A DNA stretch of 64,000 bases from Papaver somniferum (GCF_003573695.1 NC_039358.1:196505192-196569191), one strand, 5' to 3'. Counted from the first letter of the stretch, positions 23,013-33,957 are shown. Translations and numbers: made by a program. The notes: generated by a model from the letters alone, not told the origin.

Positions 23013-24605
23013 ATGGCTAGTGAAATGTTTCCGTTTCATGTACCTAAACTCACCAAAGATAACTATGAAAATTGGAGTATCCAAATGAAGGCGTTATTAG
23101 GCTCGCAAGATGCATGGGAGATTGTAGAGAAAGGTTATGTTGAACCGGATGATGAAGCGGCGCTTCCGCAAAATGAAAAAGATGCGCTGCGCATTTCAAG
23201 AAAGAGAGACAAGAAGGCTCTCTACCTCATCTATCAAGGAATGGATGAGTCGTCATTCGAGAAGATATCAAGAGACACTAATGCAAAGAAAGCGTGGGAG
23301 ATTTTGCAAAATTCATTCAAAGGCGTGGATAAAGTAAAGAAGGTGCGGTTGCAAACTCTAAGAGGTGAGTTCGAATCTCTCTCCATGAAAGAGTCCGAAT
23401 TAATATCGGATTATTTTTCAAGAGTTTTAGTTGTTGTTAATCAACTAAGAAGAAATGGAGAGGTCATGGGTGATAGTCGTGTGATCGAAAAAATACTACG
23501 GTCACTTGTTTCTAAATTCGACTATATTGTCGTTGCAATCGAGGAGTCCAAAGACGTTGAATCCATGACCGTGGATGAGATCATGGGATCTCTTCAAGCC
23601 CATGAAGAAATAATGAGAAAGAGAAATAAAGAGGGAGCGGTAGAACAAGTTCTACAAGCTAAGCTTACTTTAAAAGACAAAGGAGAGAGCTCTAGTAGTA
23701 ATGCTAGAGGAAGAGGACGCGGCTACTACGGCGGAAGAGAAAGAGGAAAGCAAAATAACGATGATCAGAGAGGCCAGAGGTCAAGCTCCACAAGAGGTCG
23801 TGGCAGAGGAAATAATTCATGGCGCAACAATAATAGGCCAAGGTATGACAAATCTCAAGTCGAATGCTATAACTGTCATAAGCTTGGTCATTATGCTTCG
23901 GACTGTCGATCTTCTTCAAATAATGTCGAGGAGAGAGCAAACTACGCTAGTAAAGAAAATCAAGAAGCCCAGACCTTGTTGGTGGCATGCAAAGGAGGTG
24001 ACTATGATGAAAACTATACATGGGTGCTTGATACGGGAGCAAGCAACCATATGTGTGGAACGAAGGAGAAATTCGTGGAGCTTGATGAATCAGTTTCTGG
24101 CAACGTGACGTTCGGAAATGGAGCGAAAACTCCGGTGAGTGGTCTTGGAAAAATTTTGATTCGATTAAAAAATGGAAGCCATCAATTTATTTCTAATGTT
24201 TATTATGTCCCTAACGTAAAAATGAATATATTAAGTTTGGGACAACTCTTAGAAAATGGCTATAGGATGAATATGGAAAACCTTAGTCTTTTCATAAGAG
24301 ATAAGATAGGAAAACTGATTGCCAAAGTGCCAATGACGGGAAATAGGATGTTCTATCTGAACATTCAAAATGACATCGCGAGATGTCTGACTTCTTGTGT
24401 GAAAGACCCGTCATGGCTCTGGCATCTTAGATATGGACATCTAAATTTTGGAGGATTAAAGTTACTGTCCAAACAAAATATGGTTAGAGGTTTGCCAAGA
24501 ATAGACCACCCGGATCAATTGTGCGAAGGATGTTTACTTGGAAAACATTTCAGAAAAAGTTTTCCTAAGGAAACACTGACGAGAGCCACAAAGCCACTAG
24601 AGTAA
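23013..24605 (+). pseudogene. copia gag, protease and integrase zinc module
   Basis: The start ATG is 11 bases after the primer-binding site. The first 210 residues are a copia gag ([21 protein letters not shown]...). A basic RGRGR tract follows, then a CCHC knuckle ([14 protein letters not shown], residues about 286-299). The aspartic protease active site is [11 protein letters not shown] (about 341-351). The integrase zinc module has HLRYGHL and CEGCLLGKH near the end. The frame stops at TAA 24603-24605, where related elements have Leu before VHTDVCGP; the change looks like a single T-to-A substitution. Confidence 0.92.
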
Positions 24606-25469
24606 GTTCACACAGACGTTTGTGGACCAATAAAGCCAAGCTCGTATGGTGGAAATAACTATTTCCTCATATTTGTCGACGATTTTAGTCGAAAAACATG
24701 GGTTTATTTCTTGAAACAAAAATCGGAGGTTTTCTCCAATTTCAAGAAATTTAAATCCCTTGTGGAGAAAGAAAGCGGCTTCGAAATTGTGGCTATGAGA
24801 TCAGACAGAGGAGGTGAATTTACCTCAAAGGAGTTCGAGTCTTACTGTGAAGAAAATGGAATCCGTCGGCCTCTTACGGTTCCATATACACCTCAACAAA
24901 ATGAAGTTGCCGAAAGGAGAAACAGGACAATTCTCAATATGGCTCGAAGTATGCTGAAGACAAAGAAAGTGCCTAGGGAGTTTTGGGCAGAAGCAGTTGA
25001 TTGTGCGATTTACCTGATAAACCGTTGTCCTACAAAAAGCGTGTGGAACATGACTCCTCTAGAAGCATGGAGCGGAGTGAAACCCGGTGTCTCACATTTA
25101 CGAGTATTCGGGAGTATCGCATATGCTCATGTGCCGAAACAGCTGAGAACGAAGCTGGATGACAGGAGTGCCAAGTACATATTTATCGGTTATGACTCTC
25201 GATCCAAGGGATACAAGTTGTACGATCCAATCAATATAAAGGTCATCACAAGCAGAGATGTGAAGTTCGATGAAGAAGGCATCTGGGATTTCGGTGTTCA
25301 AGAAAAGGATTTCAATTTTCTCCCTATCGTAGAAGAAGAACAACAACAACCACCGGTACCAGAATCTCCAGCTAATACACCACCTCCGTCTCCTTCAGCG
25401 TTGCACCAGAATGATCCATCATCAGCAGATGAAAGCTCAAGCGAGAGGCCCTTACGGACGAGGAGTTAA
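24606..25469 (+). pseudogene. copia integrase core
   Basis: This continues the preceding frame after one stop. The catalytic triad is intact: VHTDVCGP (first Asp, about 24606-24629), MRSDRGGEF (second Asp) and PQQNEVAERRNRTI (Glu). The C-terminal part ends in an acidic, proline-rich linker. A second TAA at 25467-25469 (after RPLRTRS) again sits where the frame should run on into the RT. Confidence 0.92.
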
Positions 25470-26434
25470 AATGATATCTACGGAGACAATATATCTCTCT
25501 TTTGTCTCTTTGCAGATAGTGAAACAATAACTTTTGACGAAGCCGTGGAAAGTGAAAAATGGAGAAAGGCGATGAATAAAGAAATTAAGGCTATTGAGAA
25601 GAATAGCACCTGGGAGCTTGTAACACTTCCGAAAGGACAAAGAGCAATTGGAGTAAAGTGGGTGTACAAAGCCAAGAAAAACGCAAAAGGGGAGGTTGAA
25701 AGATACAAGGCAAGATTGGTAGTAAAAGGCTACAACCAAAGAGAGGGCATCGACTATGATGAGGTATTTTCTCCTGTTGCTCGTCTTGAAACTATAAGAT
25801 TAATTATCTCTCTAGCTGCCCAAAATAGATGGAAAGTCCATCAAATGGACGTCAAGTCAGCCTTTCTAAATGGGCATCTTGAAGAGACGGTATATGTCGA
25901 GCAGCCGCCGGGTACGAAGTAAAAGGAAAAGAAAATAAAGTCCTGAAGTTGAAAAGGGCTTTATACGGCCTAAAACAAGCGCCGAGAGCATGGTATAGCA
26001 GAATCGACAAGTACTTCCAAGAAAATAATTTTAAGAAACGCCCGCATGAACATGCTCTCTATGTGAAGGTGGATGAAAAGGGAAATATGTTGCTCGTCTG
26101 CCTATATGTGGATGATTTGATCTTTACCGGAAATAATCCTACAATGTTCGAGGAGTTCAAGAAAACGATGACGAGAGAATTTGAGATGATGGACATTGGT
26201 CATATGTCATACTATCTCGGGCTTGAAGTAAAACAACAAGAAAATGGAATATTTATATCTCAAGAAGGATATGCGAAGGAAATCCTTAAGAGATTTAAAA
26301 TGGAGGAGTGTAATCCGGCAATTACTCCCGTGGAATGCGGAATCAAGCTATCAAAGATCGATGAAGGCGAGAAGGTCAATCCGACTCTTTACAAGAGCCT
26401 TGTTGGAAGCTTGAGATACTTATATAAAGACTAA
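25470..26434 (+). pseudogene. copia reverse transcriptase
   Basis: The RT begins with W(R)KAMNKEIKAIEKNSTWELV and has KWVYKAK, YDEVFSPVARLETIR, MDVKSAFLNGHLEETVYVEQPPG and the active-site CLYVDDLIFTG (about 26098-26130). Near 25913-25922 one base is missing after EQPPG, shifting the frame. After SLVGSLRYL (about 26395-26424) some 35 bases that normally encode a TRPDI-type motif are missing, again shifting the frame. The active site itself is intact. Confidence 0.92.
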
Positions 26435-27027
26435 TCAGTCGCTACATGGAAGCACCTACGGTTACCCATATGAAGACTGCCAAGAGAATTCTGCGCTACT
26501 TAAAAGGTACGCTTGATTTCGGTTTATTTTACTCGTCATCAGACAAGTACAAACTCGTTGGATATAGTGATAGTGATTGGGCCGGAGACTTAGATGAAAA
26601 GAAAAGTACTACTGGTTTTGTATTTTTCCTCGGAGATACAGGCTTCACTTGGAGTTCGAAGAAGCAACCGATCGTCACACTTTCCACTTGTGAAGCTGAG
26701 TACGTCGCAGCAGCATCGTGTGTTTGTCATGCGATATGGCTAAGGAGTTTAATGAAGGAACTTAAAATGGAGCAGGAAGAACCGACTACAATATTTGTGG
26801 ACAACAAGTCAGCAATAGCTTTAGCAAAGAATCCAGTGTTCCACGACCGCAGCAAGCACATCGACACACGGTACCATTTTATCCGAGAGTGCATATCGGA
26901 GAATAAGGTACAACTGAAATATACAAAGTCTCAAGACCAAGTTGCGGACATATTCACAAAACCTCTAAAGCACGAGGTCTTCGTCAAATTACGAGAAATT
27001 CTTGGAGTTACTTCAAATCAAGTTTAA
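26435..27027 (+). pseudogene. copia RNase H
   Basis: The domain carries the copia RNase H signature: GYSDSDWAGDLDEKKSTTG, LSTCEAEYVAAA, VDNKSAIALAKNP, SKHIDTRYHFIRE and the terminal DQVADIFTKPL. Catalytic Asp and Glu residues are present. It reads open from about 26435 to the TAA at 27025-27027 just before the polypurine tract. Confidence 0.92.
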
Positions 27028-27034
27028 GGGCGGC

Positions 27035-27469
27035 TGTTAAGAATGTAAACTTGATTTTAGTTTAGAAGTGTCTAGAATTATCTAGGCCCAACTAGTCTAT
27101 TGTATATTAGTCCATAATACTCTAGCCCATGTAGAGACTTCATGGCTATTAGAGCCCAAGTTCTCTAGAATATTCTAGTTAGTTGTAAAGTGAATGAGTC
27201 ATGAATATTCTAGACCAAACTAGAGTAGTGAAGAGTTGGTTAAGAGATCCTATAAATAGGGCAATAGACATCATGGGGAAGATGTAATTGAGTGAAAACC
27301 AAAATTAGTGGCAAGGTGAGAATCAAAGTGAGTTTATGTAAGAAGTTGTATGTACAACTATAGTTTTGAGAATGAAATAAAAATTCAGTTTTTTCATTGA
27401 GTGTTGTGAGCCCATTTTCAAATCATTCAATACCCATTTAGCCCATTAACTCCAAAATCATTTCCAACA
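27035..27469 (+). repeat. 3' LTR of complete copia element, with polypurine tract before it
   Basis: AAGTTTAAGGGCGGC (27020-27034) is the polypurine tract. The LTR is the same length as the 5' copy and differs at about four sites. Confidence 0.93.
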
Positions 27470-27704
27470 GGGTGACTATCTAGAATATGGTTCGCGGTAC
27501 TTTGACATCAGTAGCTAAAACAAAGCATAACATGTTACTTGGTGTACTTGAGATCGGTAGTCTTGGTCATGTAGCTGTGGAGTTCGGTAAAGGCCTTGGG
27601 CATGAAAGTTACTGTGCTCAGCACCTCCCGTCAAGGAGAATGATGCAATTGAGCATCTTGGGTTAGATTCATTACCGGTGCCTCGGGACCAGGAGCAAAT
27701 GCAG
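27470..27704 (+). pseudogene. CAD-type alcohol dehydrogenase, exon 3 fragment
   Basis: The fragment encodes the NADP-binding fold of a cinnamyl-alcohol-dehydrogenase-like enzyme. Readable pieces are GVLEIGSLGHVAVEFGKGLG, then after a frameshift MKVTV(L)STS, and it ends at a preserved splice donor (ATGCAG/gtaact, 27704/27705) in the same place as exon 3 of the gene at 29084. Stops and shifts show it is dead. The copia element lies directly upstream. Any part of this copy beyond the copia 5' side (before 22552) was not recognised. Confidence 0.85.
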
Positions 27705-29083
27705 GTAACTTGAATGAAATCTAATTTAAAAAAATACTACATATACATATACAGTCTGCGGAAAATAAAAATTTGAATTACTCCTGAATTTCGCTTGGTC
27801 TAAATTCAATCCAGTGACTAACCTATCTTTGACTCTGTTGTGTAATTTTTCATTATACTATCATGAAATAATGATTCAGAATTTAGACATAATTGGTTCC
27901 TTTTACAAGTAGTACGGAATTTACCAACTATTAAAATTAGAAGGTACGTCATTAGGTGTTGATCAGATACCAGGTTAATGAGGACTTGCTACCATTGTGT
28001 ACGTAATACATCAGATTATTTCAGTTTGTGGTTAGAAATAGAAGGAATGCGCACCAATAAAATCTCTCGTACACTGCAAGCCACATTGATTTGGCTATTC
28101 AAACGCTGAATAGGTAGAATCTACTCTCTATTCCAGTCCAGTTAACGGTGGAAATGGATAACCCCAAAAAATTCAGTTTTGAGATTAAAGATATTTTCCT
28201 GTAACAAATTGATAAATTCTTTTGATTATAGATGAACTGTAAGTCAGTGTTGCACTAGATGTTCCCCTCATCAAAGAGTACGACAAACAAAGAAGGATGT
28301 GTTTGCTTTTTACGATATGGTAAACAAATCCAAATCAGTATATGCTGATCCTTGATTAGATTAAACTAAGTCAGATAGTAGTTCGTATTTTCATGTGCTT
28401 ATGGCTTAATTATGTTCTAAGACTAGCTTAAAGTTAAAGATAGTCAGCTGTCCCACGTAGCCATGAGGTGGGTCTCTCTAATTCATGATGGAAAGGTTAG
28501 GGAGACGTGTGTCGAGCATTCCTTTCTAGCCTCTTACATACTTATGTTTTATTTATTTTGAGCATGAGGAAATAGAAATATAAGTCCAAGTCATCCACTC
28601 ATTAGTAGAGAGATAATCCATCTATTTCTTCTTCTAAATCAGTTCATTTTAGTTGTTTGAAGCTACAGAACATGAATGGTGTTGCTTAACGTTATAATAT
28701 TGTTTATGAACTGATTATACTAGGCATTCATGGAATTTATGTGAGTTGTAGAACATGTTAATACTAGGGTAGAATCTGTTTTCAGCATATGGTTGGTTAT
28801 TATAATATCATGTTTAGGTAGTAAAAGTAATAATGATTGAAGAGTTGAAAGCCTAACAGGATGCACTATAGAAGATTCCAGAAACGTACAGTTACCCCAC
28901 GGAAGACGTCAAAAATCGGATTACAAATTATACGGAAAATTAGATGCATTCACGTTAAATTAATCCTTGTCACTTGCACACTCTATATATACTATGTACT
29001 CAGACTTGTCATATACTTACACCTTAATTAACAAACTTTATCCCCAGCGACAACAAGAATCTCCTAGAGATAGAAGAAGAAGG
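27705..29083. other. Intergenic; promoter of the CAD gene at its right end
   Basis: No coding region recognised in 27705-28980. A TATA-like CTCTATATATACTA at 28981-28994 lies about 90 bases before the CAD start codon and is the likely core promoter. Confidence 0.5.
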
Positions 29084-29793
29084 ATGTCGATATCACAAGA
29101 ACAAGAATTCCCACAGAAGGCATTTGGATGGGCAGCTACAGATACTTCTGGTCATCTCGCTCCTTTCAAATTCTCTAGAAGGTATAATTATTACCAGATC
29201 AATGGATCCATAATAGTTGCTTTTTTAGATGAACCTTTAATCTGTGGTTTGATCTGGATTTTTGTTGAGATTTTATTTTATTTTGAGATATTCTTGTGCT
29301 GTTGTGGCGTTCTAGGAATAGTGCACTTAGGTAGTTTTGAAACAAATGCATGCAAATTATTTTTTAAAATCCTCATTCCTGTTTTGTAAGCGGATTTGAG
29401 TGATTAAATTATTGTTTCTGCTACCAAAAAGTACAAATCTAAATGGTTTTTTGGTTTTTGGCTTATTTATTTCATGTATTTAGAGCAACCACAGTCACGG
29501 CCAAATTTGGGGACTAAACTCAAATTTGGTCTCAAAATATGCCGCAACGGAAGGGACCAAACCCAAATTTGATCGCCAAAATTAGGGTTTGAGACCAAAT
29601 GTGGTCGTTAACCCAGACTAAACGAAATATAGTGGGACGGAAGTATTAATAGCGTATGAAAGCAGACGAGATTTTAGTGACCGTATGAAATCAGACGGAA
29701 GTATAATTAACGTATGAATCAGGCGCATCTATAAACTCCGCCTAACCAAACGCATGTAATACATACGCCCCAACACAGACGTAGTTATATTGT

Positions 29794-29945
29794 ACGCCCC
29801 AATGGGACGTTGGTATATTTTACGTCCCAATGGGACGTTGCTTTAATGTACGCCCCAATGGGACGTTGGTATATTCACTCGTTTAGTGGGCTAATACGTT
29901 ATTAGAAGAAGATTAGTGGGCTAATACGTTATTAGAAGAAGATTA
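29794..29945. repeat. Two short tandem arrays in the MITE
   Basis: The word TACGCCCCAATGGGACGTT recurs about three times at roughly 30-bp spacing (29794-29872; one copy reads TACGTCCC). Next, a 30-bp unit TTAGTGGGCTAATACGTTAT... is present twice at about 29883-29942. Confidence 0.75.
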
Positions 29946-29971
29946 GTGGCTAATATTTATGTAAATTCACT

Positions 29972-30255
29972 AATCAGGCGGTCATTAAAAGTGCGCCTGA
30001 ATCAGGCGGTCATTGAAAGTGCGCCTGAAATCAGGCGATCATTAAAAGTGCGCCTGAATTAGACGGACATTAAAAGTGCGCCTGAATCAGGCGCACATTA
30101 AAAATGCGCCTGATATCAGACGGTCATTAAAAGTGCGCCTGAATGAGGCGGACATTAAAAATGCGCCTGAATGAGACGGTCATTAAAAGCGCGCCTGAAC
30201 TGGGACGGTCATTAAAAGTGCGCCTGAACTGGGGCGTTTGTTATACTTCCGCCTG
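29972..30255. repeat. Minisatellite, nine 28-29-bp units with inverted unit ends
   Basis: The unit is AATCAGGCGGTCATTAAAAG followed by TGCGCCTG. Nine recognisable copies and a diverged tenth are present. AGGCG at the start and CGCCT at the end of each unit are complementary, so each unit can fold on itself. Copies differ at a few positions, mainly in AGGCGGT. Confidence 0.9.
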
Positions 30256-30820
30256 ACTAAAAATAGTCTTCCACGACTGTGGTTGCTCAGTGTAAAATGC
30301 CAATTTTTTTTAGCTTTTGGTCTGCTATTTGGCATTTGGTCGACTCCATGACTGTGGATGCTCTTAGAAGATATAATTTGAGAAATTTTATGTTCCCCAA
30401 TTAATTTTAATATGGGAAAGATTATAACTAGATGACTCTCAAAAAGTACTTACAGAGAACAGGTGCTTAGAGATTGAGAATTTATTAGATTTTAGATGAG
30501 GAAATCCTGAAAGTAGGATATGCTTATGAAACTTCAGAGGTAGACTTTTTGTTATGAAGCCCTTAAAAGTGCTGAAGTATTTATGTCACAAAAGTGCTAA
30601 GCGCAGTTTCAGGATACCAAAGTGCTAAGCGCAGTAATTCTCAAGGCCACATGGTTCGTTATTGTCTTGTCATTGTCTTGTCTCTCCTAAAAGGGATGGA
30701 GAAGTACAAAACTAAGAAAGCTAAAGGTTATCTGGTGTCTTTTTGTGGTGTGAATTTTTAAGGGCAACTGGAGAAAAGGATGTGACCTTTAAGGTGATGT
30801 ACTGCGGGATTTGTCATACT

Positions 30821-31319
30821 CAATGTAGTCAATATCGGCCGTATCGGCCGATATATCGTGGATATTTCGGATATCGGCCCAAAACGATACGATAAGTAGG
30901 ATATCGGGGATACGATATTCGACCGATAATATCGGCCGTATCGGTCGAATATCGGCCGTTTCGGTCAAATATCGACCGTATCGGTCGATACGAAATTTTC
31001 CTACATTTCCTGATATGAGACGGTATTGGTCGTTTTCTATAAAGTTTAAGGGTAATTTTGGCGAAGAAAGTCTTTCGGGTGGTAGTAGAGGTGCATGTAG
31101 CTCTCGAAGCAAGTCTACTAAAGTTACTCTTTTGTTTTTTTTGATAAAATTGATGTTATCTATTATATCTTATCCGAAAATGTGTGGAGAAATGTTTAAT
31201 ATAAAATTATAGTCTCTAAATTTATGACCGATATTTCAACAATAATATCCCCGATATAAAATCGTACCAGTGTATCGGTCCCGGCCGAGATGAACCAATA
31301 TCCGATATTAACTACATTG
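30821..31319. mobile_element. hAT-like MITE inserted in CAD exon 2, target duplication GTCATACT
   Basis: The 499-bp insert has ends CAATGTAGTCAATATCGG and, inverted, CAATGTAGTTAATATCGG (17 of 18 match). GTCATACT flanks it exactly at 30813-30820 and 31320-31327. The 8-bp duplication points to hAT-type transposition. The interior is rich in TATCGGCCG/TATCGGTCG words. No transposase frame was seen. Confidence 0.9.
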
Positions 31320-32925
31320 GTCATACTGATCACCATTCCATTAAAAAAGAATGGGGCAATGCAATCTACCCTATGGTCCCAGGGTAACTTTCCTTGTTTT
31401 TCTCGTACATCTTCACATTATTCATTATTGATGTTTACCTCCAATTGCCTTAACTTCAGTTGCGCTATCCTTATTATCTTTGTATTTTTTTTTTTACGCA
31501 GACACGAGATTGTGGGTATAGTGACAGAGGTGGGTCACAAGGTAGAAAAATTCAAGGTTGGTGACAAAGTTGGTGTTGGGCCAATGGTTTGGGCATGCCA
31601 TTCTTGTGATAACTGCAAAAGTGACCTTGAGAATTACTGCCCTAAAATGATTATGACATACAATTCTATTTACGTTGATGGATCTGTAACTAAAGGAGGT
31701 TATTCCGATGTTATGGTTGCCAAAGAGCGATATGTGGTTCGGATCCCTGAAAACCTTTCACTTGATGCGGCTGCACCACTACTTTGTGCTGGTATTACTG
31801 TATATAGCCCAATGAAATACTTTAGACTTAGTGAACCTGGTATGCACATTGGTGTTGTGGGCCTTGGTGGTCTAGGTCATGTAGCTGTGATGTTCGGAAA
31901 GGCCTGGGGAATGAAAGTTACTGTCATCAGCACCTCACCCGCCAAGGAAAAGGAAGCAATCGAGCATCTTGGTGCAGACTCATTTCTTGTTAGTCGTAAC
32001 CAGGACCAGATTCAGGTAAAACTCTCTGAAAACTTGAGATGATATTTTGTATGGGCCGTGCCAACGACCCAGAATCCTAGATCATGCATTAAGAGTCAAA
32101 ATTACAACAGATATTACCAATCCTGGTTAGAGGTAGTTTGAGATCAAACTAGTGGAATAACCACTCGACTGATAAAGAGCTTTTAGCACTCTATTGGCGA
32201 ATCCCAGTTCTGCAATTAGCCAATCCCGATGTAGTATGTGGTTTATAACTTACATTCGCCCCATAATTGGAACAATCTTTTTTTTTTTTTTTTTTTGTTC
32301 TGTTTTTGTAGGCGGCCATGGGAACAATGGATGGTGTTATCGACACTGTCTCTGCAAATCATCCAATCCTACCATTGCTTAATTTGCTAAAAGCTCATGG
32401 GAAATTAGTTATGGTGGGTTTACCAGAAAAGCCACTGGAGCTGCCAGTTTTCCCGTTGGTTGCAGGTGCATTACATTAACAATACCACACAAAGTATATA
32501 TTTAACATAAGTAATCATTGCTGATAGAATATAAGCTGTCTTATTAAATCTGGTTTTGTGATATCCAGGGAGGAAATTGGTAGCAGGGAGTTTCTTCGGA
32601 GGAATGAAAGTGACCCAAGAAATGGTTGATTTTGCTGGGAAACACAATATCACAGCAGATATCGAGGTTATTCCGATGGACTATGTCAATACCGCGATGG
32701 AACGTCTTGTTAAGGCTGATGTTAGGTACCGTTTCGTCATCGACGTTGCCAACACCTTACCTAAAACTGCCTAGTGCACTCAGCTGTCTCCCTGAATCGC
32801 CAAGTATAACATCTACTTTAGTCTCCTTTCATCGAGCCGAATAGTTGGGACTTGATTGTTTGTTTTCTGTCTGTTCTATGTCAAATTTAAATGTATTTCT
32901 TTATGTTTTCCTTCGCATTGTCACA

Positions 32926-32931
32926 AATAAA
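32926..32931 (+). terminator. Probable poly(A) signal of the CAD gene
   Basis: AATAAA about 150 bases after the CAD stop codon. Confidence 0.45.
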
Positions 32932-33294
32932 ACTATAAGAGTACTTCCTGAGACTTCCAAGTCTCAGGATTGATTGCTCTCTTATTCAACACCTAATGTT
33001 CATTGGAACTTTCCAGTTTAATAAAAATTTCCTTTCAGAGAACTCTGGCTTTCTGCTTCTTTATGTATCATATGTAGTTTAATAAACTCTGAATTTTTCA
33101 CTTCAGAATTTATTAGTTTATAAGCCTTGACAGTGTACAAGCCGGTTATAAAGGTTAGTTAGCCAGTTACTTGTAAGGACGAATGTATTCAAGTTGTTTA
33201 CGGCATTAACCTTACACGGAACCCATACCAAACAAGCCAAACTTTTTGTCTTAAAGCCAAACCGTACGTAAATAAACACTTGTGCTTGTTCTCG

Positions 33295-33305
33295 TATTAT
33301 AAATA
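33295..33305 (+). promoter_or_regulatory. TATA box of the norcoclaurine-synthase-like gene
   Basis: TATTATAAATA lies about 76 bases before the ATG at 33381. The rest of the 32775-33380 gap holds only the CAD 3' flank and no other gene. Confidence 0.6.
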
Positions 33306-33380
33306 CCAACGAAATACTATGAGATAATGAGCAACTCAGTTATCAAATATCTATCTAGGATATATCTTTAGATAAAAGAA

Positions 33381-33957
33381 ATGAGGTACGAGTTTATAAA
33401 CGAGTTCGAGGTAAATCATGCTTCTGCAGATGATGTTTGGGCGATCTATACCGCCCCAAACTTCCCTACTTTAGCCGCTCAATTGCTTCCAGGTTTACTC
33501 AAAAGCAAGGATATCGTGGAAGGTGATGGCTGCAGCGTTGATACTATTCTCAGTGTTGTGTTCCTTCCAGGTATATCCATTTCTGTTTTTTAACATAATT
33601 CAAAGAATTTGCAAAGATCAAGTGCTAAAATGACTTGTCTGTATTGGAGCAGGTTGTGTTGTACCGTTGTACTAGGAGAAGATTGTGACTGTCAATCAAG
33701 AAAAACGACTCAAGGAGATACAAATGATTGAAGGTGGATACTTGGAAATGGGATGTACATCTTGTATGTTAAGCTTCGAAATACTGGTGAAGGAAAGAAA
33801 TTCATGCATCATCAAGACACTTACCAAGTACGAAATCAGTGACGATTTAGCAACTGGCATTTCTTGTCATTTTCACACTAGCTTTGATACATGGGTTGCA
33901 TTAGCTCAACAAGTTTCAAAACATATTGGAGAGCAAAATGCAAGAGCAGCTAATTAA
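33381..33957 (+). pseudogene. Norcoclaurine-synthase-like PR-10/Bet v 1 protein, one in-frame stop
   Basis: The family forms a hydrophobic-pocket fold; norcoclaurine synthase condenses dopamine and 4-hydroxyphenylacetaldehyde at the start of benzylisoquinoline alkaloid synthesis, while relatives have other or unknown roles. Exon 1 is 33381-33570 (MRYEFINEFEVNHASADDVW..., then SKDIVEGDGCSVDTILSVVF). A GT-AG intron of 82 bases follows. Exon 2 is 33653-33957 (KIVTVNQEKRLKEIQMIEGG, then SCIIKTLTKYEI and a helical C-terminus). Total would be 164 residues, the normal size. A TAG at 33673-33675 falls between VVPLY and EKIVTV, where the family usually has a charged residue such as Lys, so one substitution from AAG could explain it. 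The remainder is open. Whether it makes a protein is doubtful; catalytic residues were not verified. Confidence 0.8.

Larger units (their letters stand above)
22552..27469 (+). mobile_element. Complete Ty1/copia retrotransposon, target duplication GGGTG
   Basis: Two 435-bp LTRs (22552-22986 and 27035-27469) flank a primer-binding site, a gag-pol region and a polypurine tract. GGGTG occurs immediately before (22547-22551) and after (27470-27474) the element. The LTRs differ by only about four bases by eye, so the insertion is young. The coding region nevertheless has two stops, one frameshift and one deletion. It interrupts a CAD-type dehydrogenase pseudogene. The gag and pol text looks Tnt1-like; the lineage was not tested. 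Confidence 0.95.
29483..30363. mobile_element. PIF/Harbinger-type MITE in CAD intron 1, with minisatellites
   Basis: Inverted ends GAGCAACCACAGTCA (left) and TGACTGTGGATGCTC (right) are flanked by TTA on each side (29480-29482, 30364-30366), the 3-bp duplication typical of PIF/Harbinger. The 881-bp interior carries three unrelated short tandem arrays. A second copy of the right end (GACTGTGGTTGCTC) lies inside at about 30271-30284. No transposase frame is present. Confidence 0.8.
29084..32774 (+). pseudogene. CAD-family alcohol dehydrogenase, 5 exons, exon 2 split by a MITE
   Basis: This would be a zinc- and NADP-dependent medium-chain alcohol dehydrogenase of the cinnamyl/sinapyl alcohol dehydrogenase family, normally cytosolic and reducing aromatic aldehydes; the substrate here is unknown. 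Exons by GT-AG rule and phase: 29084-29181, 30763-31383 (holding a 499-bp MITE plus its 8-bp duplication), 31502-32015, 32312-32465 and 32569-32774. Without the MITE the frame is 361 residues, the usual family length, with no other lesion. Visible are YCGICHTD (catalytic Zn Cys), [12 protein letters not shown], the four structural Zn cysteines in CHSCDNC...ENYC, GLGGLGH (dinucleotide binding) and a C-terminus [13 protein letters not shown]. The MITE introduces stops soon after CHT, so as it stands the gene encodes a truncated protein unless the insert is spliced out. Confidence 0.9.

Noticed and set aside
28967..29389. 140-residue open frame starting at 28967
   Set aside because: Only 29084-29181 matches the CAD family; the remainder is 5' UTR and intron 1 read through.
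29972..30255. Regular short repeats resembling a CRISPR array
   Set aside because: The units abut without unique spacers, lie inside a MITE in a plant intron, and vary between copies; this is a minisatellite.
30821..31319. TATCGGCC/TATCGGTCG words as an operator array
   Set aside because: They fill the interior of a MITE with clear ends and target duplication; composition explains them.
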